Shown here one piece after another: positions 14,792 to 23,523 of a DNA stretch of 33,275 nt. Source of the DNA: Corallococcus carmarthensis (lineage in GTDB: Bacteria; Myxococcota; Myxococcia; Myxococcales; Myxococcaceae). The notes beneath the pieces were generated by a model, which saw only the letters and a list, made by a program, of their open reading frames with translations, searched no databases and was not told the DNA's origin. The stretch covers positions 1 through 33,275 of the forward strand of contig NZ_RAWE01000098.1 in assembly GCF_003611695.1 (NCBI RefSeq), written 5' to 3'. Each line of letters begins with the position of its first letter. Position 1 is the first letter of the stretch. A program made the translations under genes and the position numbers.

Positions 14792-15287
14792 GCACAAGTC
14801 GATGAACGAGCTACTCGAGGAGATATCCCGCCTCCACCTGCCCAACCCGCCCGCGACGCCGGAACAGTTGGTGGCGTTCGAGCAGCGCGTGGGCTGGCGC
14901 CTGGACCCGGACCTTCGCGCCTTCTACCTGCATTGTGATGGCGCCCGGCTGTTTGCCCACCGGGATCCCACTTTCGGCTTCGTCGATCCCGCCTTCACCT
15001 TCCTACCGCTCTCACGGATTGCCCGCGCGCGAGTGGTCATGCGCGATGAGGATACCGATCAGGCCGGTCCGGCGTCCTGGTATGCCATCTGCGAGGTGCG
15101 GGACAGCAACTACATTCTCCTCGACGTGAGCCACCAGGATGGCGGTCGCTATCCCATTCGCGATGGTTACAACGAAGCGTTCCCCTCTCCTGAACACTGC
15201 TCGCAGATCGCAGACTCTTTTCAGGGGTTCCTTGCGGGTGCGCTTCGGTCCAAAGGGCGTTGGTTCTGGCTTCGGGCCGAAGAGTGA
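14781..15287 (+). CDS. SMI1/KNR4 (SUKH) family immunity protein
   Basis: This 168-aa soluble protein has the SUKH core opening: PATPEQLVAFEQRVGWRLDP (about 24-43) and then DLRAFYLHCDGARLF (44-58), followed by beta-rich segments. SUKH proteins are common immunity partners of nuclease toxins. The ATG at 14781 overlaps the toxin stop by 11 nt, so the two are almost surely co-translated. An alternative ATG at 14802 has a slightly better-placed TAGG ribosome site and would drop seven residues. No signal peptide, as expected for a cytoplasmic protector against a nuclease. Direct toxin binding is inferred from the pairing. Confidence 0.87.
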   Translation: MENRHKSMNELLEEISRLHLPNPPATPEQLVAFEQRVGWRLDPDLRAFYLHCDGARLFAHRDPTFGFVDPAFTFLPLSRIARARVVMRDEDTDQAGPASWYAICEVRDSNYILLDVSHQDGGRYPIRDGYNEAFPSPEHCSQIADSFQGFLAGALRSKGRWFWLRAEE

Positions 15288-15332
15288 CAAGCACGAAGCG
15301 GTGTCGGATGCCTAGGAGCGCTTGAGGACGCA

Positions 15333-16670
15333 CTATGGCTGCACGGCAGGACTCAGCCCACTCATTCGCCACACCGTGAACGTGTGCAGCCGCCGGCCCC
15401 GGAAGACCCCCGTGAGCTTCACGGGTCCCTCCACGGACCCAAAGCGTTGCACCAGTTCCTCCGGCGGCGCCGCGCCGTTCTCCGAACACCACAGCACGTC
15501 CTGCCCGGGCTTCAATTCCAGCTCAGGCCAGACGTCATACTGACTCTTGCGCCGTGACGGACCCACCGTGTCCGTCTCCGCGCCTGTCGCGTACGCCACC
15601 TGCGAAGCCAGTTGATACGTGGGCGCGTAGACCGCCGTAGGGCCCGGCGCCATGCCCGGGAACAACTGCTCCGGCGCCCGCAGCCGCTCCAGCACGCCCC
15701 AGCCGTGCGTCCTCGCCAGCACCACGTCGCGCTCGAACGTCAGCACCGGGAACAGCAGGTGCGACGTCACCGCGAGCACCACCGCCATCCCGCTCCACGC
15801 GGCCGCCCGCTGCCACACGGGCCGCATCCCCGCGACGCCAATGCACGCCGCCACGTACGCCGCCGCGGGCCAGTTGGCCTCGCCCCGTGTCCGCGCCGCC
15901 GCGTAGCCGAAGAACACCAGCGGAATCACCGCCGCCATGCGCAGCAGGAACTGCTCCTTCGGTCCGCGCACCGCGTACACCAGCGCCAGCGGGAAGAGCA
16001 CCGGCCCACCCATGGCGAACTGGCCCGCCACGAATTCACCGAACGTCGCCCACCCGCCGCTTCCGCCCAGGCCGTGGTTCAGCTGGAACTTGAACCCCAC
16101 CCAGTCATGGCTCGCGTTCCACAGCACCACCGGCAGGAAGCACAGCAACCCCAGCCCCGCCGTGAGCCACGCGCCCGCCGGCAGCCGCCGCGCCCGCAGC
16201 GCCGCGACCATGAAGGCCATCCCCAGCAACACGGATGGATATTTCGACAGCAGTGCGAGCCCACACGTCAGCCCCGCCAGCACCCACTTCTCGCGGTACA
16301 GCGCCCACAACCCCAGCGCCCAGAACAGCAGCATGGGGGAATCCGGCGTGGCCCAGACGCCAGAGAGGATGCCCACCGGCACCGCGCTCCACAGCGCCAG
16401 CGCCCTCCAGGCCGCGTCGCGCGAGCGGTACACGTCCAGCGCGAGCCCCCACACCGCCACGCCCGTCCCCAGCCCGCACACGAGCGCCGTCCCCCGGATG
16501 CCCAGCGCGGCGATGAGCCACGCCACCATGGGCGGATGGTCGAAATATCCCCATGCGAGATGCCGGGCCCATTGCCAGTAATAGGTTTCGTCGAAGTAGA
16601 CGTCCGTTCCCAGCGCCAGCGCGAGCCGCACCCCCACGCCCATCGCCACCAGGACGAGGCACGCCTTCAT
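15333..16670 (-). CDS. Glycosyltransferase family 39-type integral membrane protein
   Basis: This 445-aa polytopic protein has at least nine hydrophobic helices. Near the N-terminus is [20 protein letters not shown] followed by HPPMVAWL, the loop with the catalytic acidic pair of the GT39/ArnT superfamily that uses polyprenyl-phosphate sugars. The C-terminal ~100 residues are soluble, contain [10 protein letters not shown] and [10 protein letters not shown], and probably lie in the periplasm. I start at ATG 16670 (MKACLVLV) because the first helix begins there; an in-frame ATG at 16718 would add 16 polar residues. It is divergent from the YyaL-type gene (161-nt gap). Donor sugar and target are unknown. 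Confidence 0.88.
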   Translation of the reverse strand: MKACLVLVAMGVGVRLALALGTDVYFDETYYWQWARHLAWGYFDHPPMVAWLIAALGIRGTALVCGLGTGVAVWGLALDVYRSRDAAWRALALWSAVPVGILSGVWATPDSPMLLFWALGLWALYREKWVLAGLTCGLALLSKYPSVLLGMAFMVAALRARRLPAGAWLTAGLGLLCFLPVVLWNASHDWVGFKFQLNHGLGGSGGWATFGEFVAGQFAMGGPVLFPLALVYAVRGPKEQFLLRMAAVIPLVFFGYAAARTRGEANWPAAAYVAACIGVAGMRPVWQRAAAWSGMAVVLAVTSHLLFPVLTFERDVVLARTHGWGVLERLRAPEQLFPGMAPGPTAVYAPTYQLASQVAYATGAETDTVGPSRRKSQYDVWPELELKPGQDVLWCSENGAAPPEELVQRFGSVEGPVKLTGVFRGRRLHTFTVWRMSGLSPAVQP

Positions 16671-16831
16671 TCCCGGGCCGGGGCTGGAGTGGGCGGACGC
16701 ACGCACGCCCCTGGACAAAGCGCACCGGAGGGCCGTTGGCCAGCAGGGAGTGTGGCCATTTCAGCTTGCCCCCGCGAACCCAGGCTCACAATGTGAAGGG
16801 CCGCGAAGCCGCTGCGCACCGGGAGTACCCC

Positions 16832-18922
16832 ATGGATGACCATCCCCCCTCTGGCCACACCAACCGTCTGGCCCGGGAGCCGTCGCCGTACCTGCGCCAG
16901 CACGCCACGAATCCCGTGGACTGGTACCCCTGGGGGGATGAAGCCCTGGCCCGCGCCCGCGCGGAGAAGAAGCCCATCCTGCTCTCCGTGGGCTACTCCG
17001 CGTGCCACTGGTGCCACGTCATGGCCCATGAGTCCTTCGAGGACCCCGCCATCGCGCGCCTGATGAACGAGGGCTTCATCAACATCAAGGTCGACCGCGA
17101 GGAGCGCCCCGACCTGGATCAAATCTACCAAGGCGTCGTGCAGCTCATGGGACAGGGTGGTGGCTGGCCCCTCACCGTGTTCCTCACCCCGGACCTGCGC
17201 CCCTTCTACGGCGGCACCTACTTCCCCCCTTCGGACCGCTACGGCCGGCCCGGCTTCCCGCGCCTGCTCCACGCGCTGCGCGACGCGTGGGAGCACAAGC
17301 CGGACGAAATCGAGGAGCAGGCCCGGCGCTTCCAGGAGGGTCTGGGCGAGCTGTCCACGCACGGCCTGGACGCCGATCCCGCCCACCTGTCCGCGGAGGA
17401 CATCGTGGCCATGGGCCAGTCCATGTTGAAGCGCATGGACCCGGTGAACGGCGGCTTCGGCAACGCGCCCAAGTTCCCCAACCCCATGAACGTGGCGCTG
17501 CTGCTGCGCGCGTGGCGGCGCGGCGCCGGTGAGCCGTTGAAGGCGGCGGTGTTCCGCACGCTGGAGCGCATGGCCCTGGGCGGCATCTACGACCAGCTGG
17601 GCGGCGGCTTCCACCGTTACTCCGTGGACGAGCGCTGGCTGGTGCCCCACTTCGAGAAGATGCTCTACGACAACGCCCAGCTCCTGCACCTGTACTCGGA
17701 AGCGGAGCAGGTGGAGTCACGGCCGCTCTGGCGCAAGGTCGTGGAGGAGACCGTCGAGTACGTCCGCCGCGAGATGACCGACCCGGCCGGCGGCTTCTAC
17801 GCCACGCAGGACGCGGACAGCGAGGGCGAGGAGGGGAAGTTCTTCGTCTGGCGTTCGGAAGAGGTCCGCGCGGCCCTGCCCGTGGGCCAGCAGGCGGACA
17901 CCGTGATGCGCCACTTCGGCATCAAGTCCGGCGGCAACTTCGAACACGGCGCCACGGTGCTGGAGGTCGTCGTCCCCGTGGAGCAGCTGGCGAAGGAGCA
18001 GGGCCGCCCGGTGGAGGCGGTGGAGAAGGACCTGGCCGAGGCGCGCCGCGTCCTCTTCCTCCTGCGCGAACAGCGCGTGAAGCCGGGCCGCGACGACAAG
18101 ATATTGGCGGGCTGGAACGGGCTGATGATCCGCGGGCTCGCGCTGGCCTCGCGCGTGTTCGACCGGCCGGACTGGGCGAAGCTCGCGGCGAACGCGGCGG
18201 ACTTCGTGCTCGCGAACATGTGGGACGGCAAGCGGCTGTTGCGCTCGCACCAGGACGGCCAGGGCCGCATCGACGGCTTCCTGGAGGACTACGGCGACTT
18301 CGCCTCAGGGCTCACCGCGCTCTACCAGGCCACGTACGACGCGAAGTACCTGGACGCGGCGGACGCGCTCGCGCACCGCGCGGTGGAGCTGTTCTGGGAC
18401 GAGGAGAAGCAGGCGTACCTCTCCGCGCCCCGGGGACAGAAGGACCTGGTGGTGGCGGCCTTCTCCCTCTTCGACAACGCCTTCCCGTCCGGCGCGTCCA
18501 CGCTGACGGAGGCGCAGGTGACGCTCTCCGCGCTCACCGGCGACGTGTGCCACCTGGACCACCCGGAGCACTACGTGGCCAAGCTGCATGATCAGCTGGT
18601 GCGCAACCCGCTGGGCTACGGCCACCTGGCGCTCGCGGCGGACTCGCTGCTGGACGGCGCGTCGGGCGTCACCTTCGCGGGCCCGCGCGAGGCCGTGGCC
18701 CCGTTGCTGGCCGCCGCGAACCGCACCTACGCGCCGGTGTTCTCCTTCGGATGGCACGACACCAGCGCCGCTCCGCCCGCGCGCCTCCAGGAGCTCTTCG
18801 CGGGACGCGACCCCGTGGAAGGGAAGGGCGCCGCGTACCTCTGCCGCGGCTTCGTCTGCGAGCGGCCCATCACGGAGCCGCCCCTGCTCGCGGAGCGGCT
18901 GGTGGCGGCCCCGGGCCACTGA
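16832..18922 (+). CDS. YyaL-type thioredoxin-domain protein (DUF255, spermatogenesis-associated protein 20 family)
   Basis: This 696-aa protein matches the YyaL/SSP411 family in length and order. An N-terminal thioredoxin-like domain holds [16 protein letters not shown] (near residues 51-66), [13 protein letters not shown] and [16 protein letters not shown] long alpha-helical toroid resembling N-acylglucosamine 2-epimerases follows, with [18 protein letters not shown] and [15 protein letters not shown]. The ATG at 16832 has a GGGAG ribosome site and immediately precedes the family N-terminus ([20 protein letters not shown]). No signal peptide. Its function is unsettled in all species; a redox or sugar-related role has been proposed. 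It is convergent with the secreted transglutaminase gene, 35 nt away. Confidence 0.95.
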   Translation: MDDHPPSGHTNRLAREPSPYLRQHATNPVDWYPWGDEALARARAEKKPILLSVGYSACHWCHVMAHESFEDPAIARLMNEGFINIKVDREERPDLDQIYQGVVQLMGQGGGWPLTVFLTPDLRPFYGGTYFPPSDRYGRPGFPRLLHALRDAWEHKPDEIEEQARRFQEGLGELSTHGLDADPAHLSAEDIVAMGQSMLKRMDPVNGGFGNAPKFPNPMNVALLLRAWRRGAGEPLKAAVFRTLERMALGGIYDQLGGGFHRYSVDERWLVPHFEKMLYDNAQLLHLYSEAEQVESRPLWRKVVEETVEYVRREMTDPAGGFYATQDADSEGEEGKFFVWRSEEVRAALPVGQQADTVMRHFGIKSGGNFEHGATVLEVVVPVEQLAKEQGRPVEAVEKDLAEARRVLFLLREQRVKPGRDDKILAGWNGLMIRGLALASRVFDRPDWAKLAANAADFVLANMWDGKRLLRSHQDGQGRIDGFLEDYGDFASGLTALYQATYDAKYLDAADALAHRAVELFWDEEKQAYLSAPRGQKDLVVAAFSLFDNAFPSGASTLTEAQVTLSALTGDVCHLDHPEHYVAKLHDQLVRNPLGYGHLALAADSLLDGASGVTFAGPREAVAPLLAAANRTYAPVFSFGWHDTSAAPPARLQELFAGRDPVEGKGAAYLCRGFVCERPITEPPLLAERLVAAPGH

Positions 18923-18957
18923 CGCGGCCCTCGGCTCGGGGACGCACGCCCACCGGA

Positions 18958-20511
18958 CTACTTCACGTCCGTGACCTGGAGCGAACCGATGAGGGGCGTG
19001 ATCTCCGCGTTCCCCTCGTAGCCCACGTAGAAGTGCGTGGCGTCCGCGACGGGCTGGTTGAAGGTGGGATCCAACTGGGTCCACTCGCCCACGTAGGCCT
19101 CCACCCACTCGTGCCAGTACAGCGCGGGCACGCCGTCGGAGTTCACCATGTAGATGACGCCGTCCACGCGGCGGGCGGGGATGCCGGACGCGCGCAGCAT
19201 CGCCACCGTGAGCAGCGAGTGCTCCGTGCAGTCGCCCTTCTTCTGGCGCAGCACGTCCGTGGCCCGGTCCGCGCTGGCGCCGTAGTCCTTCTGCAGGTTG
19301 CTGTACACCCACGCGGACAGCATCCGCGCCGCCGTGTACGCGTCCTTCTCCTCACGGATGATGCTCTTGGCCTGCGCCTTGATGGCGGGCGCGTCCGCCT
19401 CCACCGCGAGCGTGGACTTGAGGTTCTCCCCGCCGTCGGGGTCCGCCACCGGCCGGGCCACGCGGCCCTTGGGCGAAGGCGGCGCGGCCAGCAGCGTCAC
19501 CTCCACGCGGCCATCCGGCAGCCGCTGGTACTTCTGCCGGTACGTGTCCTGCTGGAACTTCTCCGGCAGGTTCTTCATCACCAGCTTCACCTGGCCGGGC
19601 ACTTCGCGCGCCTTCGCGGGCAGCGGCTTGGGCAGCACCACGCGCGTGAGGCCAAACACTTCCACCAGGTCCAGCCGCTTCGCCACCGTCTCCGACTCGG
19701 CGCGCGCCTGCATCGTCTGGCCGAAGTCCACCCGCACCATCTTGCCGTCCGTCGTCAGGAAGGCCGCCACCGGCACCTTCTCCTTGTCCGACAGCGTGCT
19801 CACCCGCGACAGCTTCACCTTCACGCCGCCCAGCATCTGTTCCTCGGGCGCCTCCACCGTCGTGACGGTGCGGTAGCCCTCCAGGTCCGTGCCGTCCAGC
19901 GCCACGCCCTCCACCTTCTGCCCGCGCAAGAGCGCCACGCGCGCCTGATCCGCGTCCTCCACCGTCTCCTTCGGCGCGGGCATGGGCTTGAGCACTTCAT
20001 CCGGCTGGCCCGGGCGCTTGCGCACCACGCGCATGCTGTCGCCCGTCACCGTGCCCACCAGCTCGTTGTCCCCGCCGTCGCCCTTCTGGATGACGGTGAA
20101 GGACAAGAGCTTGCCGCCCGGCTTCGCTTCGTAGACGCGCACCTCGCGGTGCACGCGCTCCGACACGCGCGTGCCCACCTGCGCCTTGAAGATGAGCTCG
20201 TTGATGCTCTGCGCCTTGTTGCCCGGCAGCACCGTCAGGTCCGTGAAGAACCAGCCCACCTTCTTGTCCATCAGGTACAGGCCGAAGTACTCGCCGCCCT
20301 TGGGGCGCGGGGCCTTCAGCGCGTCAGAGAGCTCCTGGGTCTGCGGAGCGCCAGACGTCTTCGCCTGGGCCTTGGCCGCTGCCGCCTTCGCCTGGTCCTT
20401 CAGCGCGGCGGGGGCCTGGGCCCAGGCGGGGGAGGGTGCCCCCATCAGCAGGGTGAGCAGGCTCAACAATCCCAGACGGGTGCGTCGCATCGGTCGGTTC
20501 GTGGAAAGCAT
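18958..20511 (-). CDS. Secreted transglutaminase-like domain protein
   Basis: This 517-aa protein has a Sec-type signal peptide (TRLGLLSLLTLLMGAPSPAWAQ, cleavage after AWA near residue 31), an Ala/Lys-rich linker, and a middle region of about 300 residues without a recognised motif. The C-terminal transglutaminase core has Cys428 (KKGDCTEHS), His467 (ALYWHEWVEAY) and Asp481 (TQLDPTFN), a complete triad. It probably acts in the periplasm as a protease or amidotransferase. The start is supported by GGAGGGAG upstream. It lies 62 nt after the GNAT gene on the same strand and may form an operon with it and the D-Ala-ligase-like gene. Confidence 0.92.
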   Translation of the reverse strand: MLSTNRPMRRTRLGLLSLLTLLMGAPSPAWAQAPAALKDQAKAAAAKAQAKTSGAPQTQELSDALKAPRPKGGEYFGLYLMDKKVGWFFTDLTVLPGNKAQSINELIFKAQVGTRVSERVHREVRVYEAKPGGKLLSFTVIQKGDGGDNELVGTVTGDSMRVVRKRPGQPDEVLKPMPAPKETVEDADQARVALLRGQKVEGVALDGTDLEGYRTVTTVEAPEEQMLGGVKVKLSRVSTLSDKEKVPVAAFLTTDGKMVRVDFGQTMQARAESETVAKRLDLVEVFGLTRVVLPKPLPAKAREVPGQVKLVMKNLPEKFQQDTYRQKYQRLPDGRVEVTLLAAPPSPKGRVARPVADPDGGENLKSTLAVEADAPAIKAQAKSIIREEKDAYTAARMLSAWVYSNLQKDYGASADRATDVLRQKKGDCTEHSLLTVAMLRASGIPARRVDGVIYMVNSDGVPALYWHEWVEAYVGEWTQLDPTFNQPVADATHFYVGYEGNAEITPLIGSLQVTDVK

Positions 20512-20573
20512 CTGCTCCCTCCTGACGGGGACCCGGGCGGCGTCTTCACGCCCAGGGGTTTGGGACAGCGGGA

Positions 20574-21050
20574 TTACAGGCGCTTGGTCAGGATGATGAG
20601 GTCATCGCCCTGCTTGTAGAAGTCCCGCAGGCGCGCCTCTTCCCCGTACTTCATGGACGCGTAGAAGCCGCGCGTGGGGCCGTAGGCCTCCGTGGCGCTC
20701 GTCTCCACGCGGATGAGCCGCGCCTTGCGGCGGCGCAGGTCGCCCTCCATGGAGGACACCAGCTGCGCGCCAATGCCCTGGCCGCGGACTTCCGGCGCGG
20801 AGGCAATCCAGTACAGGTCGTACGTGTGCTCCGTCATCGGCGTGGGGCCGTAACAGGCGTAGCCCACCAGGCCGCCGCCGTCCTGCCCGCGGTCCGCCAC
20901 GAGGATGGAATAGTCCCGGTTGCCCGCGGTGAGTGCGGTGTCAACCAGCTCGATGGCGCAGTCCTGCTCCTCCTGCGAGAAGGTTTCGATTCGCCGGATC
21001 AGCGCGGCGAGCGGCTCCCGGTCCTTTCTTTCGAGTGTGCGGATTTCCAT
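20574..21050 (-). CDS. GNAT family N-acetyltransferase
   Basis: This 158-aa protein begins MEIRTLERKDREPLAALIRR, a typical GNAT opening. It has the acetyl-CoA-binding motif A region YDLYWIASAPEVRGQGIGAQ (about 86-105), with the R/Q-G-x-G signature RGQGIG. The C-terminal ATEAYGPTRGFYASMKYGEEARLRDFY block holds the usual Tyr and the beta-bulge region. Its start lies 110 nt inside the 3' end of the D-Ala-D-Ala-ligase-like gene in another frame, so the two are translationally coupled or at least co-transcribed. The acetyl acceptor is unknown; an amino group on a product of the neighbouring ligase is plausible. Confidence 0.9.
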   Translation of the reverse strand: MEIRTLERKDREPLAALIRRIETFSQEEQDCAIELVDTALTAGNRDYSILVADRGQDGGGLVGYACYGPTPMTEHTYDLYWIASAPEVRGQGIGAQLVSSMEGDLRRRKARLIRVETSATEAYGPTRGFYASMKYGEEARLRDFYKQGDDLIILTKRL

Positions 21051-22041
21051 GGGCTCTTTCGAGAGCGACCTCCACGAGTCGCGAGGCCAGGGTCGCGTAG
21101 TCCATGCCGGCGGCCTGCGCCGCCTTCGCGTACCCCGCGCCTGGATGAAGGTCGCAGTTGGGGTTGATGTCGATGACGTACGGCACACCCTCGGGCGACA
21201 CCCGAAGGTCCACGCGTCCATAGTCCTGGCAATCCAGCGCTGCAAATGCTTCCAGCGCCGTTTGGATGCAACGCGCTTCCTGCACTGCGTCGAGCCGGCA
21301 GGGCCCCGTGGGCGAGTCCCGGTACTCCGGTGACTCCGCCTCCCACTTGGCCCGGTACGACACGATGTTCGGCCGGTTTTCGAACGCACGGCCGAAGTGG
21401 ATCTCCGTGAGCGGCAGCGCCTGGCGCGGGCTGTTGCCGAGCAGCGGCACGTAGACCTCCCGCCCCTCGATGAACTGCTCCACCAGCGCGGGCTGGTGGA
21501 AGGTGCGCAGCACGGACTCGCACGCCCGCACGAGCGCCGAGCGCTCCGTCACCACGGAGTCGAAGTCCATGCCCACGCTGGCGTCCTCGCGCGCGGGCTT
21601 CACGATGAGGGGCCACGGCAGGTCCACCGCCAGTGCGTCCTCGCGCTTCTTCACCAGGAAGGAGGCGGGGGTGGAGACGCCGTGGGCGCGCAGGATGTCC
21701 TTGGCCTTGGGCTTGTGCAGCGCCAGTCCCAGCGACAGGGCGGACGAGCCGGTGTACGGCAGGCCCAGCGCGTCCAGCAGGCAGGGGACGGCCATCTCTC
21801 CGCGGCTGTCGGCGGCCAGCGACTCGCAGAGGTTCACCACCAGGTCGGGCTGGAGGAAGCGCAGGGCCTCCACGAAGTCCAGCCTGTCCCCTTCGATGGC
21901 GAGCGGCTCGGCGACCACGCCGTCCCGGCTGAGCGCGTGGGCCAGGTTTTCGGCCACCCGGACCACGTCCTCGCGGGCTTCGCGCCCGGGGTCGTCCTCG
22001 AGGAGGTCGTGGTCGCGATTGTGCAGCAGGATGATGTGCAT
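20941..22041 (-). CDS. D-alanine-D-alanine ligase-like ATP-grasp protein
   Basis: This 366-aa protein has the fold markers of D-Ala-D-Ala ligases. The N-terminus is MHIILLHNRD. Then come DLVVNLCESLAADSRGE, the glycine-rich GLPYTGSSALSLGLALHKP, the ATP-binding PLIVKPAREDASVGMD, the LVEQFIEGREVYVPLLGN loop, and the metal-binding YGRVDLRVSPEGVPYVIDIN followed by PNCDLHPGAG. The C-terminal ~35 residues are low-complexity and Arg/Gly/Ala-rich, and lie over the GNAT start. An upstream in-frame ATG exists at 22269, but the family N-terminus begins at 22041. It probably joins amino acids or a dipeptide-like substrate and need not be the cell-wall Ddl. Confidence 0.9.
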   Translation of the reverse strand: MHIILLHNRDHDLLEDDPGREAREDVVRVAENLAHALSRDGVVAEPLAIEGDRLDFVEALRFLQPDLVVNLCESLAADSRGEMAVPCLLDALGLPYTGSSALSLGLALHKPKAKDILRAHGVSTPASFLVKKREDALAVDLPWPLIVKPAREDASVGMDFDSVVTERSALVRACESVLRTFHQPALVEQFIEGREVYVPLLGNSPRQALPLTEIHFGRAFENRPNIVSYRAKWEAESPEYRDSPTGPCRLDAVQEARCIQTALEAFAALDCQDYGRVDLRVSPEGVPYVIDINPNCDLHPGAGYAKAAQAAGMDYATLASRLVEVALERAHGNPHTRKKGPGAARRADPANRNLLAGGAGLRHRAG

Positions 22042-22207
22042 TCGGAGTGACCCGAGGGTTAGCACGTCCCCAGGGACCTTCCCAGCCTGAGACGTGGTGG
22101 CCGGTCGGTCCCTCACAGGGCTACCGCCTGCCAGGGTATGCGCTACGGTGGGTGACCTGTAGGAGCAGTTCCGGAACTCCTGGGAGCAGGGGGCCGGCAA
22201 GGACGAC

Positions 22208-23506
22208 ATGCGGATTCGCGACCCCATCCACGGCGTCATCCCGGTCAGCGACCCGGAGAAGGCCGTCATCGACAGCCGCTTCTATCAGCGCCTGCGCTAC
22301 GTGCGGCAGTTGGGCTTCGGGGACATGGCCTTCCCCGGCGCCACCCACACCCGTCATGCCCACTGCCTGGGCGCCATGTTCGTCGCCTCGCGCGTCTTCA
22401 ACGCCGTGGCCAGCCGCTCCGACCTGCCGGACGATGTGCGTGAACATTTCTGCACCGCCGTGCGCCTGGCGGTGCTCTGCCACGACCTGGGCCACATGCC
22501 CCTGTCGCATGCGTCCGAGCGCATCGCGCCCCGGCGGTCGCTGCTGCGGCTGCCCGGCTGGCTGGACTCCGTGGCGGAAGGGGAGCAGGCGACCCACGAG
22601 GACTACACGGCGAAGCTGCTCCTGGACAGCTCGCTGACGGAGGTCATCCAGCGCGAGTTCGGCCCGCGCGGTATCACCCCCATGGCGGCGGTGGCGCTGA
22701 TCACCGGCGCGAAGCCGCCGAAGGATCCGGGCTTCACCCACAAGGGCGTGGACTGGACGCCGCTGTTGCGCGCCATCGTCTCCGGCGAGCTGGACGCGGA
22801 CCGGATGGACTACCTGCTGCGCGACTCGTTCTACACGGGCGTGAACTACGGCCGGTACGACATGGATTGGATCGTCTCCAACCTGAACCCGGCGGTGAAG
22901 GACGGGCGCGCCGTGCTGGCGCTGTCGCGCGCGGCGGCGTTCGCGTTCGAGGACTTCCTGCTCAGCCGCTACCACATGTTCGTGTCGGTGTACCTGCACC
23001 ACACGTCGGTGAACTTCGACCACATGCTGCGGCGCTACTACGAGGAGACGCCCGGCGAGTTCGAGATCCCCCACGACCCGGAGGCCTTCCTCCTCTGTGA
23101 CGACGCGGCGCTCTGGTACACGCTGCGCCGTTCGAAGAACCGGTGGGCGGAGCGCATCAGCCGGCGGCAGGGCTTCAAGCTGCTGGCGCAGTTCACGGAG
23201 CGCGACACGGGCTACGACCTGGAGGTGCTCAACAGCGCGCTCACCAGCGGCGGCTTCGAGCACTACACCGTGCAGTCCAAGGGGGCGCTCAGCAAGTACG
23301 TGGGGGCCTCCGGGGGTGGCGGCAACCCGGGTCTTTTCATCCTGGACGTGTCCACGGGCCGGCTGACGGAGGTGGCGCGCTACACGCCGCTCTACCAGCG
23401 CTACAGTGGCGCGGTGCGACTGACGCGGCTCTACGTCCGGCCGGACCAGGCGGAGCGGGCGCGCGAGATGATGGGCCGGCTGCTCGGCCAGACGACGGAA
23501 TCCTGA
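22208..23506 (+). CDS. HD domain phosphohydrolase (dNTPase-like, COG1078 type)
   Basis: This 432-aa protein begins MRIRDPIHGVIPVSDPEKAV, standard for the COG1078 HD hydrolases. Metal ligands are visible: H52 (TRHAHCLG), the HD pair H92-D93 (LAVLCHDLGHMPLSH) and a distal Asp in GELDADRMDYLLRDSFYTGV. These proteins hydrolyse nucleotides such as dNTPs. Length and domain order are normal. A GGCAAGGACG ribosome site precedes the ATG. The NUDIX-MBL fusion gene begins 17 nt after its stop and is probably co-transcribed, fitting nucleotide clean-up. It is divergent from the D-Ala-ligase-like gene across a 166-nt gap. Confidence 0.93.
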   Translation: MRIRDPIHGVIPVSDPEKAVIDSRFYQRLRYVRQLGFGDMAFPGATHTRHAHCLGAMFVASRVFNAVASRSDLPDDVREHFCTAVRLAVLCHDLGHMPLSHASERIAPRRSLLRLPGWLDSVAEGEQATHEDYTAKLLLDSSLTEVIQREFGPRGITPMAAVALITGAKPPKDPGFTHKGVDWTPLLRAIVSGELDADRMDYLLRDSFYTGVNYGRYDMDWIVSNLNPAVKDGRAVLALSRAAAFAFEDFLLSRYHMFVSVYLHHTSVNFDHMLRRYYEETPGEFEIPHDPEAFLLCDDAALWYTLRRSKNRWAERISRRQGFKLLAQFTERDTGYDLEVLNSALTSGGFEHYTVQSKGALSKYVGASGGGGNPGLFILDVSTGRLTEVARYTPLYQRYSGAVRLTRLYVRPDQAERAREMMGRLLGQTTES

Positions 23507-23523
23507 AGGACGACGGTGCAACC

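Noticed and set aside
22167-22178. Perfect 12-bp palindrome AGTTCCGGAACT upstream of the HD phosphohydrolase gene
   Set aside because: Several 12-bp palindromes are expected by chance in a window this size; no second copy or other support.
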